From contig NZ_LHCI01000106.1 of assembly GCF_001280255.1 (NCBI RefSeq), positions 1,690,279-1,754,278 of the forward strand: 64,000 bases of DNA, in the 5' to 3' direction. A program made the translations under genes and the position numbers. Source of the DNA: Thermus aquaticus. GTDB lineage: Bacteria; Deinococcota; Deinococci; Deinococcales; Thermaceae. This document shows positions 36,737 to 45,046 of the stretch, piece after piece; position 1 is the first letter of the stretch, and every line of letters begins with the position of its first letter. Under the pieces are notes generated by a model that saw nothing but the letters and a program-made list of their open reading frames with translations, was not told the DNA's origin and made no database searches.

Positions 36737-37120
36737 ATGATCTACGAGGCCATCAAGGAGACCATTAAGGAGGCCATGAAGGCCCGGGACCAGAGGACCC
36801 TGGACTTCGCCCGGGTGGTGAAGGCGGAGCTGGACCGCAAGGGGAACGGCAAGCCCCTCCCCGATGAGGAGGCGGTCAAGGTCCTGAAGGCCCTGAAGGA
36901 GATCGCCCTGGAGCAGGGGAACACCTTTGAGGTGGAGTTCCTGGACCGCTTCCTGCCCAAGGAGATGTCGGAGGAGGAGCTGGAGGCCTGGATCCGGGAG
37001 AACATAGACTTTTCCCAGTTCAAGACCCCCCTGGCCGCCATCGGGGCCGTGACCAAGGCCCTGGGCCCCAGGGCCCCGGGGGAGAAGGTGCGCCGGGTCA
37101 TTGAGCGCATGACGCGATGA
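36737..37120 (+). CDS. GatB/YqeY-domain protein
   Basis: 127 residues, the YqeY pattern MIYEAIKETIKEAMKARD, AELDRKGNGKPLPDEEAVKVL, and the helical tail GAVTKALGPRAPGEKVRRVI. It resembles the tRNA-binding tail of the GatB amidotransferase subunit. ATG 36737 has GGAGGGG directly before it. TAGACT at 36724-36729 may be its -10. Overlaps the Nudix gene by ATGA. Confidence 0.87.
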   Translation: MIYEAIKETIKEAMKARDQRTLDFARVVKAELDRKGNGKPLPDEEAVKVLKALKEIALEQGNTFEVEFLDRFLPKEMSEEELEAWIRENIDFSQFKTPLAAIGAVTKALGPRAPGEKVRRVIERMTR

Positions 37121-37665
37121 GCCCCTGGAAGCGGCTTACCCTGGAGGAGATCCTCTCCGAGCCCGTGCGCCTGGTGCGGGAGCGCCTCCTGACCCACACC
37201 GGTAAGGAGATCACCTACATCTACCGCCCGGGGCCCGTGGCGGCCAGCTTCGTCCTGCCGGTGACGGAAGGGGCCACCGCCCTTCTCATCCGCCAGTACC
37301 GCCACCCCACGGGCAAGTTCCTCCTGGAGGTGCCGGCCGGCAAGGTGGACCCCGGGGAAACCCCCATGGAGGCGGCCAAGAGGGAGCTTATGGAGGAGGT
37401 GGGGGCGGAGGCCCAGACCTACCTACCCCTTCCCCCCTTCCACCCCCAGCCCTCCTTCACCGCCGTGGTCTTCCATCCCTTTCTGGCCCTGGGGGCCAGG
37501 CGGGTGGGCCGGCCGGCCCTCGAGGACGGCGAACTCCTAGAGCCCGTGGAAATCCCCCTCGCTGAGCTTTACGCCCTCCTGGAGCGGGGCGAGGTCCAGG
37601 ACGCCTCCACCGCCCTCACCCTCTTCTACGCCAGGCCCCACCTAAAGGCCAGGGGCCTCCTCTAA
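37117..37665 (+). CDS. Nudix hydrolase, ADP-ribose pyrophosphatase type
   Basis: 182 residues with the Nudix box GKVDPGETPMEAAKRELMEE followed by VG, near residues 86-107, and VLPVTEGATALLIRQYRHPTGKF before it, typical of ADP-ribose diphosphatases (cleavage to AMP and ribose-5-phosphate). The ATG overlaps the yqeY stop by 4 bp. Confidence 0.85.
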   Translation: MSPWKRLTLEEILSEPVRLVRERLLTHTGKEITYIYRPGPVAASFVLPVTEGATALLIRQYRHPTGKFLLEVPAGKVDPGETPMEAAKRELMEEVGAEAQTYLPLPPFHPQPSFTAVVFHPFLALGARRVGRPALEDGELLEPVEIPLAELYALLERGEVQDASTALTLFYARPHLKARGLL

Positions 37666-37807
37666 GTGCCTACCCCGGCGGAAGGCTCCTGGGGCGCTTA
37701 CCAGGGCTGGTGGGCCGAGGAACAGGGGAAGCAAGGGTAAAAAGCCGCAAAAGGGTGCATAAAGTTGGCCTGGGAAAGCGCTTTGGGCCTTGGTAGACTG
37801 GCCCCGT

Positions 37808-39106
<1,299 letters not shown>

Positions 39107-39109
39107 AAA

Positions 39110-39141
39110 CCAAGGGGGCAGGGAAGGCCGGCCCCCTTTGG
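39110..39141. terminator. Bidirectional hairpin terminator
   Basis: CCAAGGGGGC (39110-39119) pairs with GCCCCCTTTGG (39131-39141, one bulge). It lies in the 44-bp gap between the convergent aminotransferase and the nucleoside-binding protein gene. Confidence 0.6.
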
Positions 39142-39150
39142 CCTCTTGGC

Positions 39151-40290
39151 CTACTTGGGCTCCCCCGGCCAGTCCCCCACCACGCCGGGCGCCGCCCACT
39201 CCATGGTGAGGAGCTCCCGGAGGGAGGCCTTCCTTCCCGCCGGGATCCGCACCACCCCCTTGCGGTCCTTGATGGGCCCGGTGAAGGGGTCAAAGGTGGG
39301 CTTGGGGCTAGACATGTCCTTGAGGAGGGCCATGATCCGGTCGTAGACGGCCACCTTCTTGCCCCCCACGGTCATCTGGGCCTTCCGCAGAAGGGGCACG
39401 TGCTTGGGGTTGATGGGCACCCCGTAGTCGGCCCCCATCTCCACGGCCCCGTGCTGGAGGAGCCAGAAGTAGTCCACGTTCTCCAGGTTCTTGGCGGTGT
39501 AGACGCCCTCCTTCACCTTCTTCAGGAAGTCCATGTAGATGACCTCCCAGTGGACGATCTGCCCGGAGACCACGTGGTCGGGGGCGAACTTGAGCATGGG
39601 GGTGTAGTGGCCGAAGGAGTAGGCCCCCTTCCTGGCGGCGGTCTGGATGACGGTGGGCGTGTCCTCGGTGAAGGCGAAGACGTCGGCCCCCTGGGCGAGA
39701 AGGGCCTCGGTGGCCTCCCGGGCCTTGGCCGGGTCGTACCAGGCGTTGATCCAGCGCACCAGGACCTGGGCCTTGGGGTTGACCGCCCTGACCCCCAGGG
39801 TGAAGGCGTTGATGTGCCGCTTCACCTCGGGGATGGGGAAAGCGGCCACGTACCCCACCTTGCCCGTCTTGGTGAGGGCCCCGGCGGCCAGGCCGTTCAG
39901 GTAGTAGACCTGGTAGAAGTCCGCCATGTAGGTGGCCACGTTGGGGGCCCGCTTGAGGCCGGTGGCGTGGGCGAAGATGACCTCAGGGTACTTCTTGGCC
40001 GCCTCCAGCACCGCCTCCCCGTACCCGAAGCTGGTGGCGAAGATGACCTGGCACCCCTCCCGCACAAACCGGTCCATGACGGGCAGGGCCTGGGCCTCCG
40101 GGACGCTTTCCACGTACCGGGTCTCCAGCCAGGGCAAGGCGGCCTCGGCCTTCTTCCGGCCCACATCGTGGGCGTAGGTCCAGCCTGCGTCCCCGATGGG
40201 CCCCACATAGATAAAGCAGGCCTTCAGCTTCTCCCCCTGGGCCAGGGAAAGGCCCAGGGCCGCCAACAAAAACGCCAGGAGTCTTCGCAT
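39151..40290 (-). CDS. BMP-family nucleoside-binding protein of ABC importer
   Basis: 379 residues with signal peptide MRRLLAFLLAALGLSLAQ, then ACFIYVGPIGDAGWTYAHDVGRKKAE and FATSFGYGEAVLEAAKKYPEVIFAHATG, the Bmp/PnrA-type purine nucleoside binder pattern. An aromatic-rich C-terminus completes the fold. It captures nucleosides or a related ring compound for the two permeases and ATPase downstream to upstream in this four-gene unit. Confidence 0.87.
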   Translation of the reverse strand: MRRLLAFLLAALGLSLAQGEKLKACFIYVGPIGDAGWTYAHDVGRKKAEAALPWLETRYVESVPEAQALPVMDRFVREGCQVIFATSFGYGEAVLEAAKKYPEVIFAHATGLKRAPNVATYMADFYQVYYLNGLAAGALTKTGKVGYVAAFPIPEVKRHINAFTLGVRAVNPKAQVLVRWINAWYDPAKAREATEALLAQGADVFAFTEDTPTVIQTAARKGAYSFGHYTPMLKFAPDHVVSGQIVHWEVIYMDFLKKVKEGVYTAKNLENVDYFWLLQHGAVEMGADYGVPINPKHVPLLRKAQMTVGGKKVAVYDRIMALLKDMSSPKPTFDPFTGPIKDRKGVVRIPAGRKASLRELLTMEWAAPGVVGDWPGEPK

Positions 40291-40293
40291 GCC

Positions 40294-41127
40294 TCACCTC
40301 CCCCGCTCAAAGGGCACGCCCAGGGCCTTGGGCGCCCGGGCGCGGCCCGATAGGGCCAGGACCAGGATAACCAAAAGGTAGGGCATGGCGCCAAAGGCCT
40401 CGCTGGGTATAGGTACACTGCCCTGGAGCCGAAACTGCAGGAAGAAAAGGAGGCCGAAAAGGTAGGCCCCAAGGACAGCCCTGAGGGGCTCCCAGGCCGC
40501 CAGGATCACCAGGGCGATGGCCACCCACCCTAACCCCGCCGTCATCCCGTCGGTCCAGGAGGGCCGGTAGGCCAGGGAGAGGTAGGCCCCGGCCAGGCCG
40601 ATGAGCCCGCCCCCCAGGGCCAGGGCCCCGTAGCGGACCCCGTCCACGCTGACCCCGAAGAGGTCCGCCGCCTTGGGGTTCTCCCCCACGCTCCGAAGGT
40701 AGAGGCCGAAGCGGCTCCGGTAGAGGAGATGGTGGAGCAAAAGGGCCAGCAAAAAGGCCAGGAGGGCCATGCCCCCCTCGGGAAGGGTCCACTCCAGGGG
40801 CAGGCCCTCGTACCGCTTCCCCAAAAGCCCCGAGGCCCCCAGGCCCAAAGCGGCCACCGCCAGGCCGGCCACGAACTGGTTGGCCCTCAAAGTGACGGCG
40901 AAGAGGCCCAAGACCATCCCCCCTAGGACCCCGGTCCCCACCCCCGCCAGAAGGCCCAGGTAGGGGCCCGCCCCCAGGGCCACGCCGAAGGCGGCCAGGG
41001 CCGAAAGGGCCATGATCCCCTCCACGCCCAGATTCACCACCCCGCTCCGCTCCGAGACGAGGGCCCCCAGGGAGGCCAGGAGGATGGGGGTTCCAAAGAG
41101 CACCGCGCGCAACAGGGCTTCTTCCAT
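40294..41127 (-). CDS. Nucleoside ABC importer permease (NupQ/YufQ type)
   Basis: 277 residues, about eight membrane segments; SERSGVVNLGVEGIMALSALAAF near the start and VGENPKAADLFGVSVDGVRYGALALGG are typical of the BMP-linked branched permeases. Overlaps the second permease by 1 bp; the binding protein starts 3 bp downstream. Confidence 0.85.
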   Translation of the reverse strand: MEEALLRAVLFGTPILLASLGALVSERSGVVNLGVEGIMALSALAAFGVALGAGPYLGLLAGVGTGVLGGMVLGLFAVTLRANQFVAGLAVAALGLGASGLLGKRYEGLPLEWTLPEGGMALLAFLLALLLHHLLYRSRFGLYLRSVGENPKAADLFGVSVDGVRYGALALGGGLIGLAGAYLSLAYRPSWTDGMTAGLGWVAIALVILAAWEPLRAVLGAYLFGLLFFLQFRLQGSVPIPSEAFGAMPYLLVILVLALSGRARAPKALGVPFERGR

Positions 41128-42176
41128 CAGCGCCTCCAGAGGATCCGGTGCCGGCTCGAGGCCTCGGCCCCGATCAGGGCCAGAAGCAAAAGCCCGCTCA
41201 CCACATCCACCACCCTAAAGGGCATGGAAAGGGAGAGCTTCAGGGCATCCCCCCCGGCCAGGATCAGGCCCAGGAGGGGGGCCGTGAGGAGGACCAGAAG
41301 GGGCCTCCCCCGGGCCAGCCAGGCCGCCAGAATGGCGGTGAAGCCGTAACCCAAGGAGATCTGGGCGGGCTCCAGAAGCCTCAGGTGGATGCCCGCCACC
41401 TCCCCCACCCCGGCGAAGCCGGAAAGGAGGCCGCTAATGAGAGCGGTAAGGAAAAGGAGCCTCCCCCCGGGCAGGCCCAGATACCGGGCCGCCAAGGGGT
41501 TTTCCCCCTGGACCCGAAAGGCGAAGCCCAAAGGGGTGCGGAAAAGGAGGAGGAGGAGGATCATGGCCGCCGCCACCCCCAGGAGGAGGGTGGGCCAGTG
41601 GACCAGGGTCTCCCCCAGCCGGGGGAGCTGGGCCTCCTGGGGAAAGCGGTCCGTGTAAAGGAAGCCAAAGACCATCTGCCCCTTCCAGGGCCCGGCCACC
41701 AGGTAGACCACCAGGTAGTAGGCCAGGTAGTTCTGCATCAGGGTGGTGAGGATCTCGCTGGCCCCAAAGCGCACCCTGAGCCAGGCGGCAAGCCCAGCCC
41801 AGATGGCCCCAAGCCCGCCCCCTAGGAGGAACATGAGGGGGAGGGTCCAGGGCCCCACGGGCAAGAAGAGGGCGGCGTAGGCGGCCCCCACGGCCCCCAG
41901 GAGGAGCTGGCCCTCGGCCCCGATGTTGAAAAACCCCACCCTAAAGGCCAGGGAAAGCCCTGCCCCGATGAGGAGGAGGGGGATGGTGCGCCGGGCGATC
42001 TCGGCTAGGCCCAGGGGGTCGGTGAGGGGAGAGAGGAGGAGGGCGTAGGCCTTGAGGGGGGAGACCCCGTAGGCCAGGAAGAGAGCCCCCAGCAAAAGGA
42101 AGGCCAAGAGGAGGAAGAGGGCGTAGGCCAGGAAGGTCTTTTGCGGCCTGGGGTTGGGGTCCAGCTCCAGCCTCAT
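41127..42176 (-). CDS. Nucleoside ABC importer permease (NupP/YufP type)
   Basis: 349 residues, about ten membrane segments; FFNIGAEGQLLLGAVGAAY and VQGENPLAARYLGLPGGRLLFLTALISG repeat the motifs of the partner permease. The ATG overlaps the ATPase stop by 4 bp. Confidence 0.85.
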   Translation of the reverse strand: MRLELDPNPRPQKTFLAYALFLLLAFLLLGALFLAYGVSPLKAYALLLSPLTDPLGLAEIARRTIPLLLIGAGLSLAFRVGFFNIGAEGQLLLGAVGAAYAALFLPVGPWTLPLMFLLGGGLGAIWAGLAAWLRVRFGASEILTTLMQNYLAYYLVVYLVAGPWKGQMVFGFLYTDRFPQEAQLPRLGETLVHWPTLLLGVAAAMILLLLLFRTPLGFAFRVQGENPLAARYLGLPGGRLLFLTALISGLLSGFAGVGEVAGIHLRLLEPAQISLGYGFTAILAAWLARGRPLLVLLTAPLLGLILAGGDALKLSLSMPFRVVDVVSGLLLLALIGAEASSRHRILWRR

Positions 42177-43642
42177 GCCCGCCCCTCCGTCATCATCCGC
42201 CCCAGGCGCTCGCGGCTCATCTCCTCCCGAGGAACGGGCCCCACCAGCCGCCCCCGGTGCATGGCCGCCACCCGGTGGGAAAGGGCCAGGATCTCGTCCA
42301 GGTCTTCGCTCACCAGGAGGACCGCCGCCCCTTCCCGCACCAGGTCCAGAAGCCTGGCGTGCACCTCCTCCGCCGCCCCCACGTCCACGCCGTAGGTGGG
42401 GTGCATGGCCAGCACCAGCCTGGGGCCGTCCTTGAGCTCCCGGGCCAGGATCACCTTCTGCACGTTGCCGCCGGAGAGGAAGCGGACCGGGGTTCCGGGC
42501 GAAGGGGTCTGGATGCGGTAGCGGGCGATGAGGCCCTCGGCGTCCCGTTCCATGGCCCGGTAGTCCAGAAGCCCCCTTGGGGCGTAGCGGGGATAGGTGC
42601 GCAGGGCCAGGTTCTCGGCCACGCTCATCCCCCCCACCACCCCCATGGCCCGCTCCTCGGGCACGTGGGCCACCCCCAGGGCGAAGAGGCGGGCAGGGTC
42701 TTTGGGGAGGGGAGCCCCTAGGAACCGGACCTGGCCCCTGTAGGGCCTCAGGCCCGCCAGGGCCTCGAGGAGCTCCGCCTGGCCGCTTCCCGCCACCCCG
42801 GCGATACCCAGGACCTCCCCGGCCCGCAAGGCGAAGGAGACCCCCTGGACGGGGAAGCCGTGCCGGGGCACCGTAAGCCCCTCCACCTCCAAGACCACTT
42901 CCTCCCTGGGCGGGGGGGCCTTGGGGGGCGGGGCCACACTCCGGCCCACCATGAGGCGGATGAGGGTGTCCTTGTCGGCCTCTTCCCGCCTAAGCTCCCC
43001 CACCTTTTCCCCGCCCCTAAGGACGGCGATGCGGTCGGCGATGGCCAGCACCTCGTCCAGCTTGTGGCTGATGAAGATGACGGCGAGGCCCCTGGCCTTG
43101 AGGCGCCGGATCTCCTGGAAGAGGTCCTCGGCCTCCTTGGGGGTGAGGACGCTGGTGGGCTCGTCCAGGATCAGGACCCTGGGCCGGTTGAGGAGGGCCC
43201 TCAGAAGCTCCACCCGCTGCTTCTCCCCGGCGGAGAGGCGGTGGACGGGCGCCTCCAGGTCCACCCCCAGAGGGTGATCGGAGAGAAGCCCCCGCAGGCG
43301 CCCAAGGAGGCCCCTGCGGCTGAAAAAGGGAGGCAGGTCCAGGCCCAGGGCCAGGTTCTCCGCCACGCTGTGGGCCTCTATGAGCTCGGGGTGCTGGGGC
43401 ACCAGGGCGATGCCCAGGCGCTGGGCCGCCCGGGGCGAGGGGATGCGCACCTCCTTTCCCTCCAAGAGGATCCGCCCCTCGTCGGGGGCGTAGAGGCCGT
43501 AGAGGACGCTGACCAGGGTGGTCTTCCCCGCCCCATTCTCCCCAAGGAGGGCCAGGACCTCTCCCCGGCCCACCTCGAGGCTCACCCCCCAGTTGGCCAC
43601 CACGGAACCGAAGCGCTTGGTGATCTTCTCCAGCCGCAACAT
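42173..43642 (-). CDS. Nucleoside ABC importer, duplicated ATPase (NupO/XylG type)
   Basis: 489 residues with two ATPase halves. The first has GENGAGKTTLVSVL, LSAGEKQRVELLRAL, LILDEPTSVLTP; the second has GVAGSGQAELLEAL, LSGGNVQKVILAREL and a weak Walker A, as usual in this group. ATG 43640-43642 is the start; the open frame further up to 43909 crosses hairpin repeat C and is not coding. TATCCT (43671-43676, minus) may be the -10. Confidence 0.87.
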   Translation of the reverse strand: MLRLEKITKRFGSVVANWGVSLEVGRGEVLALLGENGAGKTTLVSVLYGLYAPDEGRILLEGKEVRIPSPRAAQRLGIALVPQHPELIEAHSVAENLALGLDLPPFFSRRGLLGRLRGLLSDHPLGVDLEAPVHRLSAGEKQRVELLRALLNRPRVLILDEPTSVLTPKEAEDLFQEIRRLKARGLAVIFISHKLDEVLAIADRIAVLRGGEKVGELRREEADKDTLIRLMVGRSVAPPPKAPPPREEVVLEVEGLTVPRHGFPVQGVSFALRAGEVLGIAGVAGSGQAELLEALAGLRPYRGQVRFLGAPLPKDPARLFALGVAHVPEERAMGVVGGMSVAENLALRTYPRYAPRGLLDYRAMERDAEGLIARYRIQTPSPGTPVRFLSGGNVQKVILARELKDGPRLVLAMHPTYGVDVGAAEEVHARLLDLVREGAAVLLVSEDLDEILALSHRVAAMHRGRLVGPVPREEMSRERLGRMMTEGRA

Positions 43643-43983
43643 GGGACGGCCCAGCCGGGCCCGGGGTGAGGATACCACGGGCAAGGCGTCCCCCGACCCC
43701 GCTCTGGCCATAAGCGGCCCCTTTCCCAAGGCCGGGAGGCGCCCCTTTGGGGCCCCCATGGCCCTTGCCCCGGGGAGGTACCCATGCTTCCCGTCTCCTT
43801 GGGCCCAATAAGTACCCCACCGCGGCAAAAGCCGCGGTGGGGGCCCCAGAAAAGCCCTTCCAAAGCCCCCACTTGGGCACCCCATGTCGCGAAACCAAAG
43901 TGCGGGCACTTAGTTCCTTCGGCCCACCATGCCTAGTAACTTCCCCAGGAACCTTTTGCCGGGGTTCCCAGCATGGGGTGGCA
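43643..43983. other. Intergenic region between arsR end and importer operon
   Basis: No gene seen. It contains hairpin repeat copy C (43810-43850), an isolated CGCCCCTTTGGGGCCCCC arm (about 43740-43757) matching the left flank of copies A and B, and an inverted GGAACC/GGTTCC pair (43951-43971) that could end arsR transcription, which runs in this direction. Confidence 0.55.
43807..43860. repeat. Intergenic hairpin repeat, copy C
   Basis: Perfect 12-bp stem CCCCACCGCGGC (43815-43826) / GCCGCGGTGGGG (43831-43842) around AAAA. Read on the minus strand it is preceded by CTTTTCTGGGGCCC and followed by TACTTATT, the same flanks as copy A, so it is inserted in reverse. Confidence 0.75.
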
Positions 43984-44337
43984 TCACACCGCCCGCTCCT
44001 CCTCCAGAGCCCGTCTCGCCTGCCGGGCCAGGGAAAGAAGCTCCTGGGCCAAGGCCTCCAGGGCCCCCGGGCGCAGGCGGTAGTAGGTCCAGCGGCCCAC
44101 CCGCACCCCCTCCACCAGGCCCGCCTCGCGGAGGATACGGAGGTGGTGGCTCACCGTGGGGGCGGAAAGCCCCGTCCTCTCCTTGAGGTGGCAGAAGCAG
44201 ACCCCGTAGGCGGTGCCGCAACGGGGGTCCCGCAGGGTGTGCTCGTCGGGAAGCTCGGCCAAAAGGCGCACCATGGCCACCCGGGCCGGGTGGGCCAGGG
44301 CCTCGAGGCGGCCCTGGGTGAGGTCCATCCGCTTCAT
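43984..44337 (-). CDS. arsR: ArsR/SmtB-family metalloid-responsive repressor
   Basis: 117 residues: winged HTH of the ArsR group (LEALAHPARVAMVRLLAEL, GLSAPTVSHHLRILREAGLVEGVRVGRWTYYRL) with a cysteine cluster DPRCGTAYGVCFCHL before the recognition helices that could bind As(III) or another thiophilic ion. Divergent from aioBA, so it is the likely regulator of arsenite oxidase. CATAAT lies 6 bp before ATG 44335-44337, so the start is probably leaderless. Confidence 0.85.
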   Translation of the reverse strand: MKRMDLTQGRLEALAHPARVAMVRLLAELPDEHTLRDPRCGTAYGVCFCHLKERTGLSAPTVSHHLRILREAGLVEGVRVGRWTYYRLRPGALEALAQELLSLARQARRALEEERAV

Positions 44338-44456
44338 AGGACCATTATGCCGGAAAGGGCCCCCACAACCAAACCGCCCCACCAACATAAGCGCGTGGGC
44401 ACAGGGGGTCCCATACCCCACCGGCCAAAGCCCATTTCCATCGCCTCTTTCTGTTC

Positions 44457-44473
44457 ATACCCCTATGGGGTAT
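44457..44473. promoter_or_regulatory. Inverted repeat upstream of aioBA, candidate operator
   Basis: ATACCCC-TAT-GGGGTAT: 7-bp arms around 3 bp, about 22 bp upstream of the aioBA -35 box. A further ATACCCC half-site lies at 44413-44419. ArsR or another regulator could bind here; the protein is not identified. Confidence 0.5.
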
Positions 44474-44494
44474 ATGTGGAAGCCCTGCACACTA

Positions 44495-44523
44495 TTGACA
44501 CCCTCGGCCTGGTTTGATAGCCT
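44495..44523 (+). promoter_or_regulatory. Promoter of aioBA
   Basis: TTGACA at 44495-44500, then TAGCCT at 44518-44523 (17-bp spacer) or TGATAG at 44515-44520. AAGGAAAGGAGG follows before ATG 44555. Confidence 0.6.
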
Positions 44524-44554
44524 TCAAACTGTCAAGGAAAGGAGGGACAAAGGT

Positions 44555-45037
44555 ATGACGCAAACCCTGACCCGCAGGCGCTTCGTTCAGCTCACGGCGG
44601 CGGCCACCGCCCTCTTCGCCGCCGGGGGCAAGGCCCAGCTCTGGTACGCCCCCAGCCTCACCTACCCGGCGGTGAAGGTGGCCAACCTCTCCCAGGTGAA
44701 GACGGGCCAGCCCATCACCTTCAACTACCCCGACGCCTCCGCCCCGGCCATCCTGGTCAAGCTGGGCCGCCCCGCCATCGGCGGCGTGGGCAAGGACCGG
44801 GACATCGTGGCCTTCTCCGCCCTCTGCACCCACATGGGCTGCCCCGTCCAGTACGAGAAGGGCCGCTTCATCTGCCGCTGCCACTACTCCATGTTTGACC
44901 CCGCCAAGGCGGGCCAGACCTACCAGGGCATGGCCAGCTCCTGGCTCCCCCAGATTCCCCTGCGCATTGACGGGAAGGGGGACATCTACGCCGTGGCCGT
45001 GGCCGGCCTCATCTGGGGCCGCGTGAAGAACGTGTAG
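44555..45037 (+). CDS. aioB: Arsenite oxidase small (Rieske) subunit
   Basis: 160 residues with a Tat signal TRRRFVQLTAAATALFAAG (residues 6-24), so the complex is exported folded. The [2Fe-2S] site is C91/H93 in CTHMGC and C107/H110 in CRCHYS; C96 and C109 can form the extra disulfide that some AioB proteins lack. It passes electrons from AioA to a periplasmic acceptor. The ATG follows AAGGAAAGGAGGGACAAAGGT. Confidence 0.93.
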   Translation: MTQTLTRRRFVQLTAAATALFAAGGKAQLWYAPSLTYPAVKVANLSQVKTGQPITFNYPDASAPAILVKLGRPAIGGVGKDRDIVAFSALCTHMGCPVQYEKGRFICRCHYSMFDPAKAGQTYQGMASSWLPQIPLRIDGKGDIYAVAVAGLIWGRVKNV

Positions 45038-45046
45038 GAGGTGTCT

